A stretch of DNA of 64,000 bases from Bos javanicus (GCF_032452875.1 NC_083868.1:99816537-99880536), one strand, 5' to 3'. Positions 11,763 to 23,536 are shown, counted from the stretch's first letter. Numbers and translations are program-made. The notes: generated by a model not told the origin, from the sequence alone.

Positions 11763-11840
11763 ATTTGCATGTCTTCTTTTCATTTTCATTTCACTAAATC
11801 CATCAAAAATGTTTTCTGATTTTATTCTTTGTTACTTTAG

Positions 11841-12017
11841 ATAGCAGTGGCTTTTACAAGTAAAGAGATTTGTTTCTATGATCTACTGTCCAAAGAAGAA
11901 TTTCCTTGTCAATATAAACTCCAAGGCCTGAAAGGAACACCAATTTGTATGGATTATTGGTACAACCCTCTTGATGCCAATGAGTCAATTCTTTCTTTTG
12001 GGGACATAACTGGAAAG
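11841..12017 (+). CDS. WDR49: Probable WDR49, exon 2 in window
   Basis: 59 codons, phase 0 in and out. The acceptor is TTTGTTACTTTAG and the donor AAG|GTAAGT is a full consensus. The peptide starts IAVAFTSKEICFYDLLSKEE and ends ESILSFGDITGK. 'EICFYDLL' and 'ESILSFGDITGKV' fit the outer strands of WD blades in which the Trp-Asp pair is replaced, as is common in this family. The exon continues in frame from exon 1 and into exon 3. The antisense BovB ending about 78 bp upstream is the only unusual neighbour. Confidence 0.88.
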
Positions 12018-12873
12018 GTAAGTGAGGGGAGGATAAGGTTGAACATTATGGATTCAATCATCAAACTATAGCTCAAAATAGAAGTAGAGTGCAATGAATG
12101 TGACCTCCTAATTGAACTGCTTTATAGACGACAAGGCCACATACCATGGACATGAAAAGATGGACTAGGTCATAGTTCCTCTTCTTGCCTATGAAAACCA
12201 ATCTTCACTGTGGTTTTCTTGCCTAGGTATAGACTCATTTTCTTTGTTTAGGAAAGAGTATTTGCTAACTTTTTCACCATAGGATGCTTAATCTATTAGA
12301 TTCCAGTGTGAATCAGCATATAACGCTAAATGTCTAAAGTTATGTCTCACAACCGTTTCATATTGATTATTCAGATTTTTATTCACAAAGTTTCAGGCTT
12401 CTCAGTAGCAGACTCCCTGGACATGCTTATTTCCTGTCTCAAGTGACGAAGGAATAGATGCATTAAAGAGAGCAGCACCAAACCTCAGACACTGCATACA
12501 GTGATTTCTGTTTTTCCATCAAATTCTATGACTCTGAAAAATGATTTTTAATGAATGACATAGACAGAATATGTCTATGAATGCTGAAATAGTCTAATTT
12601 GAACAATTTCATTTCGTAATTATGTAAGTTTTTCATCCTTACTGTTTTTAATGACAAATATATCATAAAAGCAAACAAATAAATGCCCTTGGTAATTGCC
12701 TTAGCAACCTTGTAGTGTCATGCCTTTCAATATAACTGCCTGTGACCTTTAAATAATATTAAATAAATGCCTATTTGTTCAATATCTATTCCTTATTAAT
12801 CTTAAAAAACATAGAATCTTCTATCGACAATCACCCTATGCTTATTTATTTTTCTTGCAATGTCTCTCTCAAG
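12018..12873. other. Intron 2, no feature recognised
   Basis: AT-rich single-copy-looking intron of 856 bp without an inserted SINE or LINE, which is rare in this window. Confidence 0.5.
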
Positions 12874-13048
12874 GTTCAGGTAATTGCTTTCACAACGGCC
12901 TTGATTTCCCTTTTTGAGCATCCTGCTGGTGCATGTGAAGATGAAGAAGCAACAGTGACCATTAACTGGGCAGAGCTGTGCTCTGGACATCACAAATGTT
13001 GCTATACGTTAGGGCACAAACTTCATCATGGAGACTGGGTCAGACAAG
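12874..13048 (+). CDS. WDR49: Probable WDR49, exon 3 in window
   Basis: 175 nt: 58 codons plus one base, so it enters in phase 0 and leaves with one nucleotide (G). The acceptor is TCTCTCTCAAG and the donor is CAAG|GTACTG. The peptide starts VQVIAFTTALISLFEHPAGA and ends HKLHHGDWVRQ. VQVIAFTTALISLF is a WD blade inner strand. The acidic loop ACEDEEATV and the CSGHHKCC stretch do not correspond to a motif I know. The split last codon is completed by the first two bases of exon 4 to give Val, which confirms that 12874-13048 and 28745-28912 are consecutive. Confidence 0.86.
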
Positions 13049-14018
13049 GTACTGAACCTAAACAGCGATGAAACAATCACCTTAGCCTTCTACATTTGTA
13101 TTTTTTCATGAAAATATTTCACATACAGTGTTCAAGTCTAGAAACTAATCATTGATTCCCAGGAGGTTCTGACCTGAACTCTGCTATCCCCTACATGCTA
13201 GCAGGAATTACTTCTTTCTTTCTAAAATTTATGCCTCATACAATTAATTCAGATGGACTGTGCAGTCAAGAAATCTCAAGAGAGAGGAGAAAATTATCAC
13301 AGAATCCATTTAACTTCACCCCAACTCTGATCCTAACTAATTTTGTGTAGTCACATTCGGATCTACTTAATAAAAGAATTTAACAAGAGCCCTTAAAACA
13401 CTCCCTTGTTTTCTTTATATTCTCATGAGAGGTGTATTAGTTTGACTGTCTTCAAAATGGAATCTTCTTAATTTTCTTTTCTTGTTTCTCTCTTTCTATA
13501 TAATGACTGAACTGCTTTGATCTAGAGTGCTTGAGTGGCAGTTCTCTGTGAGATAGGAGTGTGTTATAAAACAGTATCTATGGAAGGTCAGGACTTTTTT
13601 AAAACCTAGTCAACAATGAGTTTGCTAATTTTGTATTATGCCTAACTTTTACAAAATTTGCATATGATGGTTTAAGATCCAAATGTGCAGTATCTGCTCT
13701 GATATCTGTTTTGGTCCAGACACTAAGAGTATGGTATTTTTCTCACTTTAAAACTATTACATAAACAATACTCACTGAAAAGAATGGATCAGTCTCATTG
13801 TTACATTGCAGGTATATTCTTAATGTACTTTGAAGAAGAGATAGTAAAAATGGACCCAACAATTGGCTGGTGTGATAGCTTTACCCTCTTTGAGTTTTAA
13901 GAGTTTGGAACTAACTCTTTAATGCATGACCCATGATAATAATATCCCACATGATGAACTGTAAGTTCTGCATTTTTTTCTTTGGTACAAATCATACCAT
14001 GTCTTTTGTAATTTCTGT
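13049..14018. other. Intron 3, first part, no feature recognised
   Basis: AT-rich, no repeat that I can name and no splice-bordered open frame. Confidence 0.4.
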
Positions 14019-14236
14019 GCTGTGTTGTGCTTAGTCGCTCAGTCATGTCTGACTCTTTGTGACCCTATGGATGGTAGCCCACCAGGCTCCTCTGTCCATG
14101 GGGATTCTCCAGGCAAGAATAGTGGAGTGGGTTGCCATGCCCTCCTCCTCCAGGGAATCTTCCCAACCCAGGAATCAAATCGGGGTCTCCTGCATTGGAG
14201 GCAGATTCTTTAACAGCTGAGCTACCTGGGAAGCTC
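14019..14236 (-). mobile_element. Bov-tA SINE
   Basis: Antisense Bov-tA with a complete head ('gagctacctgggaagctc' at the right end). Flanks TTGTAATTTCT and TTGTACTTTCT match at 10 of 11 positions and fit a target-site duplication. Confidence 0.9.
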
Positions 14237-15941
14237 TTTGTACTTTCTACCTACCCTTAATTCTCATATGATATTAATCATGGGTAAACAAAAAATAAAA
14301 TTTTTGGTCATCCACTATGTGTGACAGGCACAAAATTCTGTGTTATGTTTTCATAACATGGAAACAAGTAAGTACTAGAAAGTGAAGAGAGTACTTGAAA
14401 GTGATAGAAGGTGTTACAGCTGCTTCCAAACAAGTATTATATTTTCATATATAAACTAAAGACTTAATATTTTTTGTGCTTTAAAACTGTCTTAGGCATT
14501 GGTGGCAATAGAAGAAAGATAAATTATAGGCTTATTTCAAAAAACTTAATATACAAATAAGAATGAAAGAGTAATATAAAATAACTTATTTAAACATTGT
14601 ACAGTGGTGCTGAAAATTAACTACTAAGTCATATAAACAAGATTTTGCCTCTTTTGGAATTTGTAAGCAGGAAAAGACATGAGAAAAAGCTTCAGGGGTC
14701 AGTGGAGGTAGTTGAAGGATGAATGAGGGGAGAGGAAGAGAGCACAGTGAACATGAGGAAATATAGGCAAGCAGGCATAGTAATGCAGCAGAGATGAACA
14801 TGAATAGATTAGACATGGAGTATTAAGAAAATAACAATGCCCAGGTCGACAGGGATGTCTATTGGAAGATCTTGACAACTAGACCAAGTTCACATTTAAC
14901 AGAAAAACGAAACAGTGATGCACTGAAGGTTTTTGAGGAAATCTGTGCAGACTTGATACAGATAGCGTTTAGGAAAAGTTTATTTAATAGTTCTGTCCAG
15001 CATAGATTGGAGGACAGAGAAAGAAACTGCAATCAAATTGGCTAGCTGGTCATGAGAAAATGGAAATGATAAAGCAGGGAGAGAAACAGGCAGCCTTTAG
15101 AAATGGGATCTTCAGAACTCAAGGTCGGAAATGTGGAGTGATGAACAATATTAGAGTATCTTATAATGACTTCGATTCCCAAGTAGGGAAATGTTCTTTT
15201 TACAGATGACAGATGCTCTCTGGGGGCCAATGCTTGGACTCTCCCTAGCTCACTTTCTCAATGTTGACTACTTCTGAAGGAGTATTTATTCTGAGATATT
15301 CTAGATCTGCCACCAAAGAAGAATCTTCCTTGCCAGTATTACTACTGAAACTTCTCTTCCCTTTGTCAAGCATCATATTTGTCTCTTCAGCCATCAGGTG
15401 CAGGTGGACTCTTCCTTGTGTAATTTGCAAGCTCCTCAGTTCAGGCTCTGCTCTTGGGTTCCTATAAACTTCTGTTCTCATATCAGAATCTTGGTTCTGT
15501 CATAACCTTCCTAACCCCAGCAGGAAGTTTGGATGCCTGACATGCAAATCACACTTATATAGAAACTGAAAATTAAAACACTGTATTTAGGGCAGGAAAT
15601 ATGTCCTTTATTCTCATTAGGGTGCACTCTAACACATAGTACAATGTTCTTATGGTCCTTCCATTTCTCACTGATTTTAAGCAATTTGATTGTAATGTGC
15701 CTTAGTTTTCTTGGTGTGTGTGTGTGTGTTTATGCTGTTTAAAATTCACTGAGATTCTCAGATATGTGGATTTAGAATATTCATTAAATTTGAAAATGTT
15801 TCTATTGTTATTTTTTCCAAAGGTTTCTGTTTCTCTCTTTTTCCCCCAGGGACTCCCATTATTTATATGTAAAATGCTTGATATTGTCCTACAAGTTATG
15901 GAGGCTTTTTCATTTTTATTCAACTATTTTTTTAAATAACT
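14237..15941. other. Intron 3 sequence with a short GT repeat
   Basis: Apparently single-copy, 1.7 kb. It contains one (GT)n microsatellite at about 15714-15729. No exon seen. Confidence 0.4.
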
Positions 15942-15950
15942 ATGCTTTAG

Positions 15951-16171
15951 ATTTTTGTGTGTGTGTGTTCAGTTGCATTTGATTCTTTGTGACCCCATGG
16001 ACTGTAGCCCACCAGGCTCCTCTGTTCATGGAATTTTCCAGGCAAGAACAACAGAGTGGGTTGCCATGCCCCGCTCTAGGGGATCTTCCTGACCCAGGGG
16101 TTGAACCTGCATTTCTCATGTCTCCTGGATTGACAGGCTGGTTCTTTACCACTGCGCCACCTGGGGAACCC
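15951..16171 (-). mobile_element. Bov-tA SINE
   Basis: Antisense Bov-tA preceded by a short GT run (15956-15969). Flanked by a 9 bp duplication ATGCTTTAG (15942-15950 and 16172-16180). Confidence 0.92.
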
Positions 16172-16205
16172 ATGCTTTAGTTGAGTTAGGTTGTATTACT
16201 GTGCC

Positions 16206-16852
16206 TTCAAATTCCTGGATCTTTTTGTCTTGAGATATTGCAGAGTGGTTTCAAAGGTGAGTGAGGCTGCCTCTGTGGTTCAGGTGAGCCAGCATGCCCC
16301 GGCCTAATGCCTTGGTGGGGGAACCTGGCAGAGACCTGGTGTAGGCTGCATCCAATGGAGCCCTGACATGAGTGGAGCCACCTTAGAGAGCTGTGGCATG
16401 GGTGGGGCCACTGCCACAGCACGGACAGTAACTTTGAGGGTGACATTGCTATCCCAGTGGGTCTGGAAGGCAGATAACCAGACCAAGAGGGCTATTCTTG
16501 ATCCATAATGTTTAATGGAGGTTTCCTTGTCAGGTTTTGTATTTACTTGAGACCTATCACTTCCTTTTTCCTCTCTTTTGGAATAGAAATACTTATCACA
16601 TGCCTGTTCTACCATTCTATTTTGGAAGCATAGAACTCACTTGGTTCCACAGTTCATAGCTTGGAGAAGGATTTGCCTCAGGATGGGTTGATTGTATCCT
16701 GAGTCCTACCCAAGTCTGATTTAGATATTTAGATGAGATTTGAACTTAAGACTTTAATGTTCTTGTTGGAATGAGTTAAGACTTTCAGGATTGTTGAGAT
16801 GTATTTTTCGTGTGATAAGGACATGAATTGGGGGAGAGGGCTAGGGGAAGAA
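16206..16852 (+). mobile_element. ERVL-MaLR internal region, 3' end
   Basis: Sense 3' end of a noncoding MaLR internal sequence, recognised from 'ttctaccattctattttggaagcatagaac', 'ctgatttagat...gagatttgaac' and 'ggaatgagttaagactttcagg'. It ends in a purine-rich tract at about 16831-16852 directly before the LTR, as expected for a plus-strand primer site. MaLR elements are old and non-autonomous; I see no intact viral gene here. Confidence 0.65.
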
Positions 16853-16985
16853 TGTATGGACTGGCGTTTTGTGTCCCCTCCCCCCAATTTCACATGTTGA
16901 AGTCCTAATCCCAGTCCTCCCTCCTCATGATTGTGCCTTTGGGACATGATTAAGTCTTGAAGGTGTGGCTCTCATGAATAAGATT

Positions 16986-17198
16986 TGTTGTTCAGTCACT
17001 AAGTCATGTCCAACTCTTGCAACCCCATGGACTGTAGCCTGCCTGGCTCCTGTGTCCATGGGATTCTCCAGACAAGAACACTGGAGTGCATTGCCATTGC
17101 CTGCTCCAGGGTATATTCCTGACCCAGGAATCGATCCTGTTGTCCTCCATTGGCATGTGGGACAGGTATCCTTTACTGCCCAGGCACCAGGACAGCCC
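16986..17198 (-). mobile_element. Bov-tA SINE inside the MaLR LTR
   Basis: Antisense Bov-tA with body and head. Flanking CATGAATAAGATT (16973-16985) and CATGAATAGGATT (17199-17211) differ at one of 13 positions, a clear target-site duplication. Confidence 0.93.
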
Positions 17199-17211
17199 CA
17201 TGAATAGGATT

Positions 17212-18095
17212 CAGTTCAGTTCAGTCACTCAGTCGTGTCCAACTCTTTGTGACCCCATGAACTGTAGCACTCCAGGCCTCCGTGTCCATCACCAACTCCC
17301 GGAGTTCACTCAAACTCATGTCCATTGAGTCGGTGATGCCATCCAGCCATCTCATCCTCTGTCATCCCCTTCTCCTCCTGCCCCCAATCCCTCCCAGCAT
17401 CAGGGTCTTTTCCAATGAGTCAACTCTTCACACGAGGTGGCCAAAGGATTGGAGTTTCAGCTTTAGCGTCAGTTCTTCCAATGAATACCCAGGACTGATA
17501 TCCTTTAGGATGGACTGGTTGGATCTCCTTGCAGTCCAAGGGACTCTCAAGAGCCTTCTCCAATACCACAGTTCAAAAGCATCAATTCTTCGGTGCTTTC
17601 TTCACAGTCCAACTCTCACATCCATATATGACCACTGTAAAAACCATAGCCTTGACTAGACGGACCTTTGTTGACAAAGTAATGTCTCTGCTTTTGAATA
17701 TGCTATCTAGGTTGGTCATTACTTTCCTTACAAGGAGTAAGCGTCTTTTAATTTCATGGCTGCAAATCACCATCTGCAGTGATTTTGGAGACAAAAAAAT
17801 AAAATCTGATACTGTTTCCACTGTTTCCCCATCTATTTCCCATGAAGTGATGGGACCAGATGCCATGATCTTCGTTTTCTGAATGTTGAGCTTTAAGCCA
17901 ACTTTGTCACTGTCCTCTTTCACTTTCATCAAGAGGCTTTTTAGTTCCTCTTCACTATCTGCCGTAAGGGTGGTGTCCTCTGCGTATCTGAGGTTATTGA
18001 TATTTCTCCCGACATTCTTGATTCCAGCTTGTGATTCTTCCATCCCAGTGTTTCTCATGATGTACTTTGCATATAAGTTAAATAAGCAGGATGAC
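17212..18095 (-). mobile_element. BovB LINE, 5'-truncated, inside the MaLR LTR
   Basis: Antisense BovB of about 880 bp starting at its 3' tail (CAGTTCAGTTCAGTCACTCA) exactly where the Bov-tA duplication ends. Minus-strand translation includes LRYAEDTTLTADSEEELK: the RT motif reads YAED, a change of the first catalytic Asp to Glu. It mixes subfamily signatures (CCCCCAATCCCTCCCAGCAT near 17382, but the other type further upstream). Confidence 0.9.
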
Positions 18096-18327
18096 TATGA
18101 TTAGTGCCCTTATAAAAGAGACCCCAGAGGATTCTCTCACTTCTTCCCCATGTGAGGGCCCAGTGAGGAGAGGGCATCTGTGAACTAAAATGTGGACCCT
18201 AACCAGACGCCGAATCTGTCAGGACCTTGGTCCTGGATGTCCTAGCCTCCCGAACTGTGGGAGATAAACATTTGCTGTTTACATTACTAGGTCTCTACAT
18301 TTTCTTATAGCAGCCTGGAGTAAGACA

Positions 18328-20108
18328 TTGGGCAAATATTATTAAAATATTTAAAAAGAAAAGAGAAATCAAGAGAAATCTTGCTAAATATTGGTAGCCT
18401 TCTTTTTTTTAAGAGGGATAATTTATGGTAAAGAGAAAATGTCAAAGTGAGAAAAATACATTTACCAATAATGTGTAGTTTAATACTTTGCAATGGCTGT
18501 TGAGGAAAATGTAGTAGAAGAGACGATAACTGAAAAAGGAGAAAGTAGAGTGTGTAGAAAGGTGAAGTATCTATATAAGATTCTCTGCTTTCAAAGTTGA
18601 GATTTGAAAGGGGATCTGCTTCAGTTTAAGGCAATGGGTGACTGCCTTTCTCCAGGTTTAGTCACTGGGACTTGAAGCTTAACTACAACTGTTTCTTGGC
18701 TTCTTTGCAACTCAGGTGTTTTGCTATGAGACAAAGGGAGGAAGGCTGAAATGAGGAGGCAGAAAAAAGAGGAAAGCAGGCTGGAATCAAACACAGGACG
18801 ATGGTCTTGGTAGCAATTATGCTCCTTGGTCTGCTAGCCTTGCTCTGTCAGGAGCAAGCAAACACTGGTTGCTTTCAAGTGAGGCTTTTTTTGACCCCAG
18901 CAACATGAACTGATATTCTTAGACCTCCTCGAGGAACATTTTTACTGATTTCCATCTCAGTGTGAGGAGGGAATATACAACAGACAAAAGAAGCTAATAC
19001 ATGGACAAGCTTGGTAATACTGTTTCACTGAAGCTAAGATAAAGGTATCTGTAAAACTGAAATATAAGAAATACTCACTTTCAGACATAAGGATATTAGC
19101 TTACTGCTTTGAGATAAGGTTAGGTTTATTTAAAACTTTGAAGGAGAAAATGCTTTCATCTCATCTGAGTGGTTCTGTGTTGTATCTTAATGGAAAAATA
19201 ATTACCTTCTGAAATGTAAAGTAAGTGCGGAGTAAGTACAGAGATTTTGAGCAATAGTGGCAAGACATAAATATCTTGAACCTCAGAGAATTTTCTCTCT
19301 CTTATTTGATCATAAAGAATTGCTTTTTCATATAGATAATATCATTGGAAACCTTGAAACCCACAGACTGGAAGTTCAGCTCTGGAAAGAGTGAATACTA
19401 AATTGCCTACAATAAATATAATTGCTTTTCTTTATTATGTTGGAAGGTGTTTTGCCCTCTTTGTTTGACTATGGCTATGAGAAGGTACAAAACAGTTTGA
19501 ACTGATAAAATCACTAATTGCTGAGCTGATTAATGAAAGGGTGCCAGAGAATTTAGAATACAGAAAGCAGATTGTTTTCTTAGGGAGCCTTTCTAATTGA
19601 TGCAGACTAAATCTGGAAAAGAAGCCAGATTTAGTGTCTTGCATGTGTGTTTTTCCATTTCCCTACATCTACGTCAGTTCTCCAGACAAAAACGGTGCAC
19701 CACAGAGTCAGCTGGAACATGCTGCCCTTCTGGGCAATGCTCTTGCTGGGTTTAAAGCAGTTGAAATCAGCTGTGAGTGACTGGCCAATATTTGCAGTAA
19801 AAGATCTCTTCCTGTAGATTTTCCCATAGTGTGACAGAAGGGTAAGATCCATTATAAGTCTAGTCTAGTTTTTTGAAAATTCATTAAACGAATGGCATTA
19901 TTATTTTTAATATGCCTACCAGGGCTGAGTTAGATTTTTTTTTTTTTTAATGAAATAGCTAGCTTTATTCTTTCTTATCTTTCCTCTTTGAAATGGTAGT
20001 TATTCAGAATGTAGAGAGTCCCGGGGTGGTCTCAGAGAATGGGACTACTCCAACTTCAAAATAGGGAATACAACTGAGAATAAACTCCCTCAGACAAGAC
20101 TCCTTCAG
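18328..20108. other. Intron 3 sequence, no feature recognised
   Basis: About 1.8 kb, apparently single-copy, AT-rich. A poly-T run lies at about 19936-19948. Confidence 0.4.
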
Positions 20109-20116
20109 ACAAGAGA

Positions 20117-20425
20117 CCTTCCCTGATAGCTCAGTTGGTAAAGAATCTGTCTGCAATGCCAGAGAATCCGGTTCAATTCTTGGGTCGGGAAGATTCGCTG
20201 GAGAAGGGAGAGCCTACCCACTCCAGTATTCTTGGGCTTCCCTTGTGTCTCAGCTGGTAAAGAATCTGCCTGCAATGTAGGAGACTTGGGTCTGATCACT
20301 GGGTTGTGAAGGTCCCCTGGAGAAGGGAATGGCTACCCACTCCAGTATTCTGGCCTGGAAAATTCCATGGACTGTATCATGGGGTCGCAAAGAGTCAGAT
20401 AGGACTGAGCGATTTTCACTTTCAC
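20117..20425 (+). mobile_element. Bov-tA SINE with two tandem tRNA-like heads
   Basis: Sense Bov-tA in which the tRNA-derived head occurs twice: GATAGCTCAGTTGGTAAAGA at about 20126 and CAGCTGGTAAAGAATCTGCC at about 20251, followed by a single Bov-A body and GAGTCAGATAGGACTGAGCG. ACAAGAGA flanks it (20109-20116 and 20426-20433). A second dimeric-head copy lies at 48468. Confidence 0.9.
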
Positions 20426-20556
20426 ACAAGAGAACATCAAAGAAAGTTCCAGGTAGGGAGTTTTCCTAAGTCACATGACTCATAAAGTGAAAACCTGAAA
20501 AATGATAATAAGAATTTTTAGTTAGAAATGGCCCAGTTTTCTACACTGCTATAGTT

Positions 20557-20607
20557 CATGGGATCGCAAAGAGTCGGACACGACCAAGGGACTGACCTGA
20601 ACTGATA
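20557..20607 (+). mobile_element. BovB/Bov-A 3' end fragment
   Basis: Only the last ~50 bp of the family: GGATCGCAAAGAGTCGGACA to 'gacctgaactgata'. An extremely truncated insertion. Confidence 0.75.
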
Positions 20608-20653
20608 GCTTCCGTCTGTTGGCAGATGATAGAAAAGGGCCTCATTCTAACTT

Positions 20654-20951
20654 CAGAGAAGGCAATGGCACCCCACTCCAGTACTCTTGCCTGGAGAATC
20701 CCATGGATGGAGGAGCCTGGTGGGATACAGTCCATGGGGTGGCAAAGAGTTGGACATGACTGAGTGACTTCACTTTCACTTTTCACTTTCATGTACTGGA
20801 GAACAAAATGGCAACCCACTCCAGTATTCTTACCTGGAGAATCCCAGGGACAGAGGAGCCTGGTTTTCCCAGGGACAGAGGACCCCATAGCTGCCGTCTA
20901 TGGGGGCACACAGAGTCGGACACAGCTGATGCGACATAGCAGCAGCAGCAG
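20654..20951 (+). mobile_element. Bov-A2 SINE, full length with internal duplication
   Basis: Two sense Bov-A monomers flanked by a perfect 11 bp duplication CATTCTAACTT (20643-20653 and 20952-20962). In the second monomer a short block (CCCAGGGACAGAGGA) is repeated near 20844 and 20868. The tail ends in (AGC)n. Confidence 0.93.
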
Positions 20952-20962
20952 CATTCTAACTT

Positions 20963-21568
20963 ACTCTAAGTGCACTTAATAGCATTACTTACTGAGTTTT
21001 TAGGTATCACTTTTCATTTTCAAATCACTTTTTCCACATAAACTAATTGGTATTACACAGTATTTTGATAGCATCACAAGGGTGAGGATCTGTGATGACA
21101 GCTTCCCTTAATGCCTTTTTTATGACTAAAGGGCAAGACAGTGGAAGAGTTGAAAGTTAGCATCTTAAGGAATGGACAGACATGATCAAATTGTCCTTTT
21201 TATCCCTCAACATATCATCTAAAAGTAATTTTAAATATTTTGCTACCAATCCTCAAACTCATTGAGAATATTTAAAACAAATCATTTATTTTGTCAGTTC
21301 TTTCCATCCACTAGCTTGATATTTTAAAAACTTTTTCATCATAAACCCATCATTTCCTTTTCTCTCTTCAAGAAATGAGGAACACATTTTTATCTACCAG
21401 GTAATTTGATTTCAAGGAAATGGCTTTACTTTTACCTTTTGCTCGGGCATTCTCAGGAACTCTGGCATTCTACAGTTTAACCAGAAATGAGTTACATCTT
21501 GGTTTAGAAACAAAGTGTGAATTGTTTGAACCTCCAGTATGGAAGACTGCAGGTCCATAAATGTCACT
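20963..21568. other. Intron 3 sequence, no feature recognised
   Basis: AT-rich, apparently single-copy; no open frame with splice borders. Confidence 0.4.
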
Positions 21569-21815
21569 TGCTATATTTTGGCCACCTCATGCGAAGAGTT
21601 GACTCATTGGAAAAGACCCTGATGCTGGGAGGGATTGGGGGCAGGAGGAGAAGGAGACAACAGAGGATGAGATGGCTGGATGGCATCACTGACTCGATGG
21701 ACATGAGTTTGAGTGAACTCCAGGAGTTGGTGATAGACAGGGAGGCCTGGTGTGCTGCGATTCATAGGGTCGCAAAGAGTCGGACATGACTGAGCAACTG
21801 AACTGAACTGAATCT
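21569..21815 (+). mobile_element. BovB LINE 3' end
   Basis: Sense, about 245 bp, from TATTTTGGCCACCTCATGCG to 'gcaactgaactgaactgaa'. It belongs to the subfamily with GGGAGGGATTGGGGGCAGGA. An in-frame remnant of the protein C-terminus is visible (CHLLYFGHLMRRVDSLEKTL). Confidence 0.92.
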
Positions 21816-22091
21816 CCAGATTAAAATCTTAAAGCAATACTTTAAATACAAGGACAGAATGTACTTCTTTATATGTCTTTCTTTAAAGCCTTAAAACTGA
21901 AGAAGATACCTGGATGTAATGTGGAAATGACAAAGCAATTTTCAGGGTAGAAATACTTTATTTTGATTGTATTGTAATGACATTATGGAATGTCCATGAT
22001 TTGAAGATATAATTATAGTGCTCTGTAGTATCCTTCATGTGTTATACTACTGTTTTATTAAGTCAAGTTATAATAACTCTTAGCATTTTCT

Positions 22092-23359
22092 TTTTTAATT
22101 TTTTTCTCTCTTTTTTTTTTCTAATTTTATTTTATTTTTAAACTTTACATAATTGTATTAGTTTTGCCAAATATCAAAATGAATCCACCACAGGTATACA
22201 TGTGCTCCCCATCCTGAACCCTCCTCCCACCTCCCTCCCCATACCATCCCTCTGGGTCATCCCAGTGCACTAGCCCCAAGCATCCAGTATGGTGCATCGA
22301 ACCTGGACTGGCAACTCGTTTCTTACATGATATTTTACATGTTTCAATGCCATTCTCCCAAATCTTCCCACCCTCTCCCTCTCCCACAGAGTCCATAAGA
22401 CTGTTCTATACGTCAGTGTCTCTTTTGCTGTCTCGTACACCGGGTTATTGTTACCATCTTTCTAAATTCCATATATATGCGTTAGTATACTGTATTTATG
22501 TTTTTCCTTCTGGCTTACTTCACTCTGTATAATAGGCTCCAGTTTCATCCACCTCATTAGAACTGATTCAAATGTATTCTTTTTAATGGCTGAGTAATAC
22601 TCCATTGTGTATATGTACCACAGCTTTCTTATCCATTCATCTGCTGATGGACATCTAGGTTGCTTCCATGTCCTGGCTATTATAAACAGTGCTGCGATGA
22701 ACATTGGGGTACACGTGTCTCTTTCAATTCTGGTTTCCTCAGTGTGTATGCCCAGCAGTGGGATTGCTGGATCATAAGGCAGTTCTATTTCCAGTTTTTT
22801 AAGGAATCTCCACACTGTTCTCCATAGTGGCTGTACTAGTTTGCATTCCCACCAACAGTGTAAGAGGGTTCCCTTTTCTCCACACCCTCTCCAGCATTTA
22901 TTATTTGTAGACTTTTGGATCACAGCCATTCTGACTGGTGTGAAATGGTACCTCATAGTGGTTTTGATTTGCATTTCTCTGATAATGAGTGATGTTGAGC
23001 ATCTTTTCATGTGTTTGTTAGCCATCTGTATGTCTTCTTTGGAGAAATGTCTATTTAGTTCTTTGGCCCATTTTTTGATTGGGTCGTTTATTTTTCTGGA
23101 GTTGAGCTGTAGGAGTTGCTTGTATATTTTTGAGATTAGTTGTTTGTCAGTTGTTTCATTTGCTATTATTTTCTCCCATTCTGAAGGCTGCCTTTTCACC
23201 TTGCTAATAGTTTCCTTTGATGTGCAGAAGCTTTTAAGGTTAATTAGGTCCCATTTGTTTATTTTTGCTTTTATTTCCAATATTCTGGGAGGTGGGTCAT
23301 AGAGGATCCTGCTGTGATGTATGTCAGAGAGTGTTTTGCCTATGTTCTCCTCTAGGAGT
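22092..23359 (-). mobile_element. Ruminant L1, 1.27 kb, with intact ORF2 C-terminus
   Basis: Antisense 5'-truncated L1: poly-T start, 3' UTR, then the last ~300 codons of ORF2 without a stop (minus strand, stop at 22462). Visible landmarks are the cysteine/histidine cluster CWRGCGEKGTLLHCWWEC near 22840-22895 and MEYYSAIKKNTFESVLMRWM near 22540-22600. A perfect 19 bp target-site duplication flanks it (22073-22091 and 23360-23378), so it is recent. The RT core and endonuclease are absent, so it is not autonomous. Confidence 0.96.
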
Positions 23360-23536
23360 ATAACTCTTAGCATTTTCTGTAAACAAAGGGAATTGTTTCA
23401 TTGAGGATGCTCCTGATAAGGACATTATCCTCAGATTTTATACTGCTGGTACTTCTAGTAAAGTAGTAGTATTAATGTAGCAAGTGATCAGCAAACTTTA
23501 TGCTCCTGAAATTAATTGCTCCCCAGTGAGGTTCAA

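Larger units (their letters stand above)
16853..18327 (+). mobile_element. ERVL-MaLR (MLT1-type) 3' LTR, split by two insertions
   Basis: The LTR starts TGTATGGACTGGCGTTTTGT right after the purine tract and ends 'agcctggagtaagaca'. Its two halves are about 16853-16985 and 18096-18327; the right half continues GATTAGTGCCCTTATAAAAG and contains GTGGGAGATAAACATTTGC, the likely polyadenylation region. A Bov-tA (16986-17198) and then a BovB (17212-18095) sit between the halves. Confidence 0.72.

Noticed and set aside
16206..18327. An intact endogenous retrovirus
   Set aside because: Only the 3' part of a noncoding MaLR element and one LTR are present; there is no 5' LTR and no open viral gene.
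20105..20290. tRNA genes, because of tRNA-like boxes in several places
   Set aside because: These are heads of Bov-tA and CHR SINEs, followed by SINE bodies and flanked by target duplications.
22462..23373. A 303-codon open frame on the minus strand as a new gene
   Set aside because: It is the C-terminus of L1 ORF2 in a young insertion with a 19 bp target duplication; its first few codons are flanking sequence.
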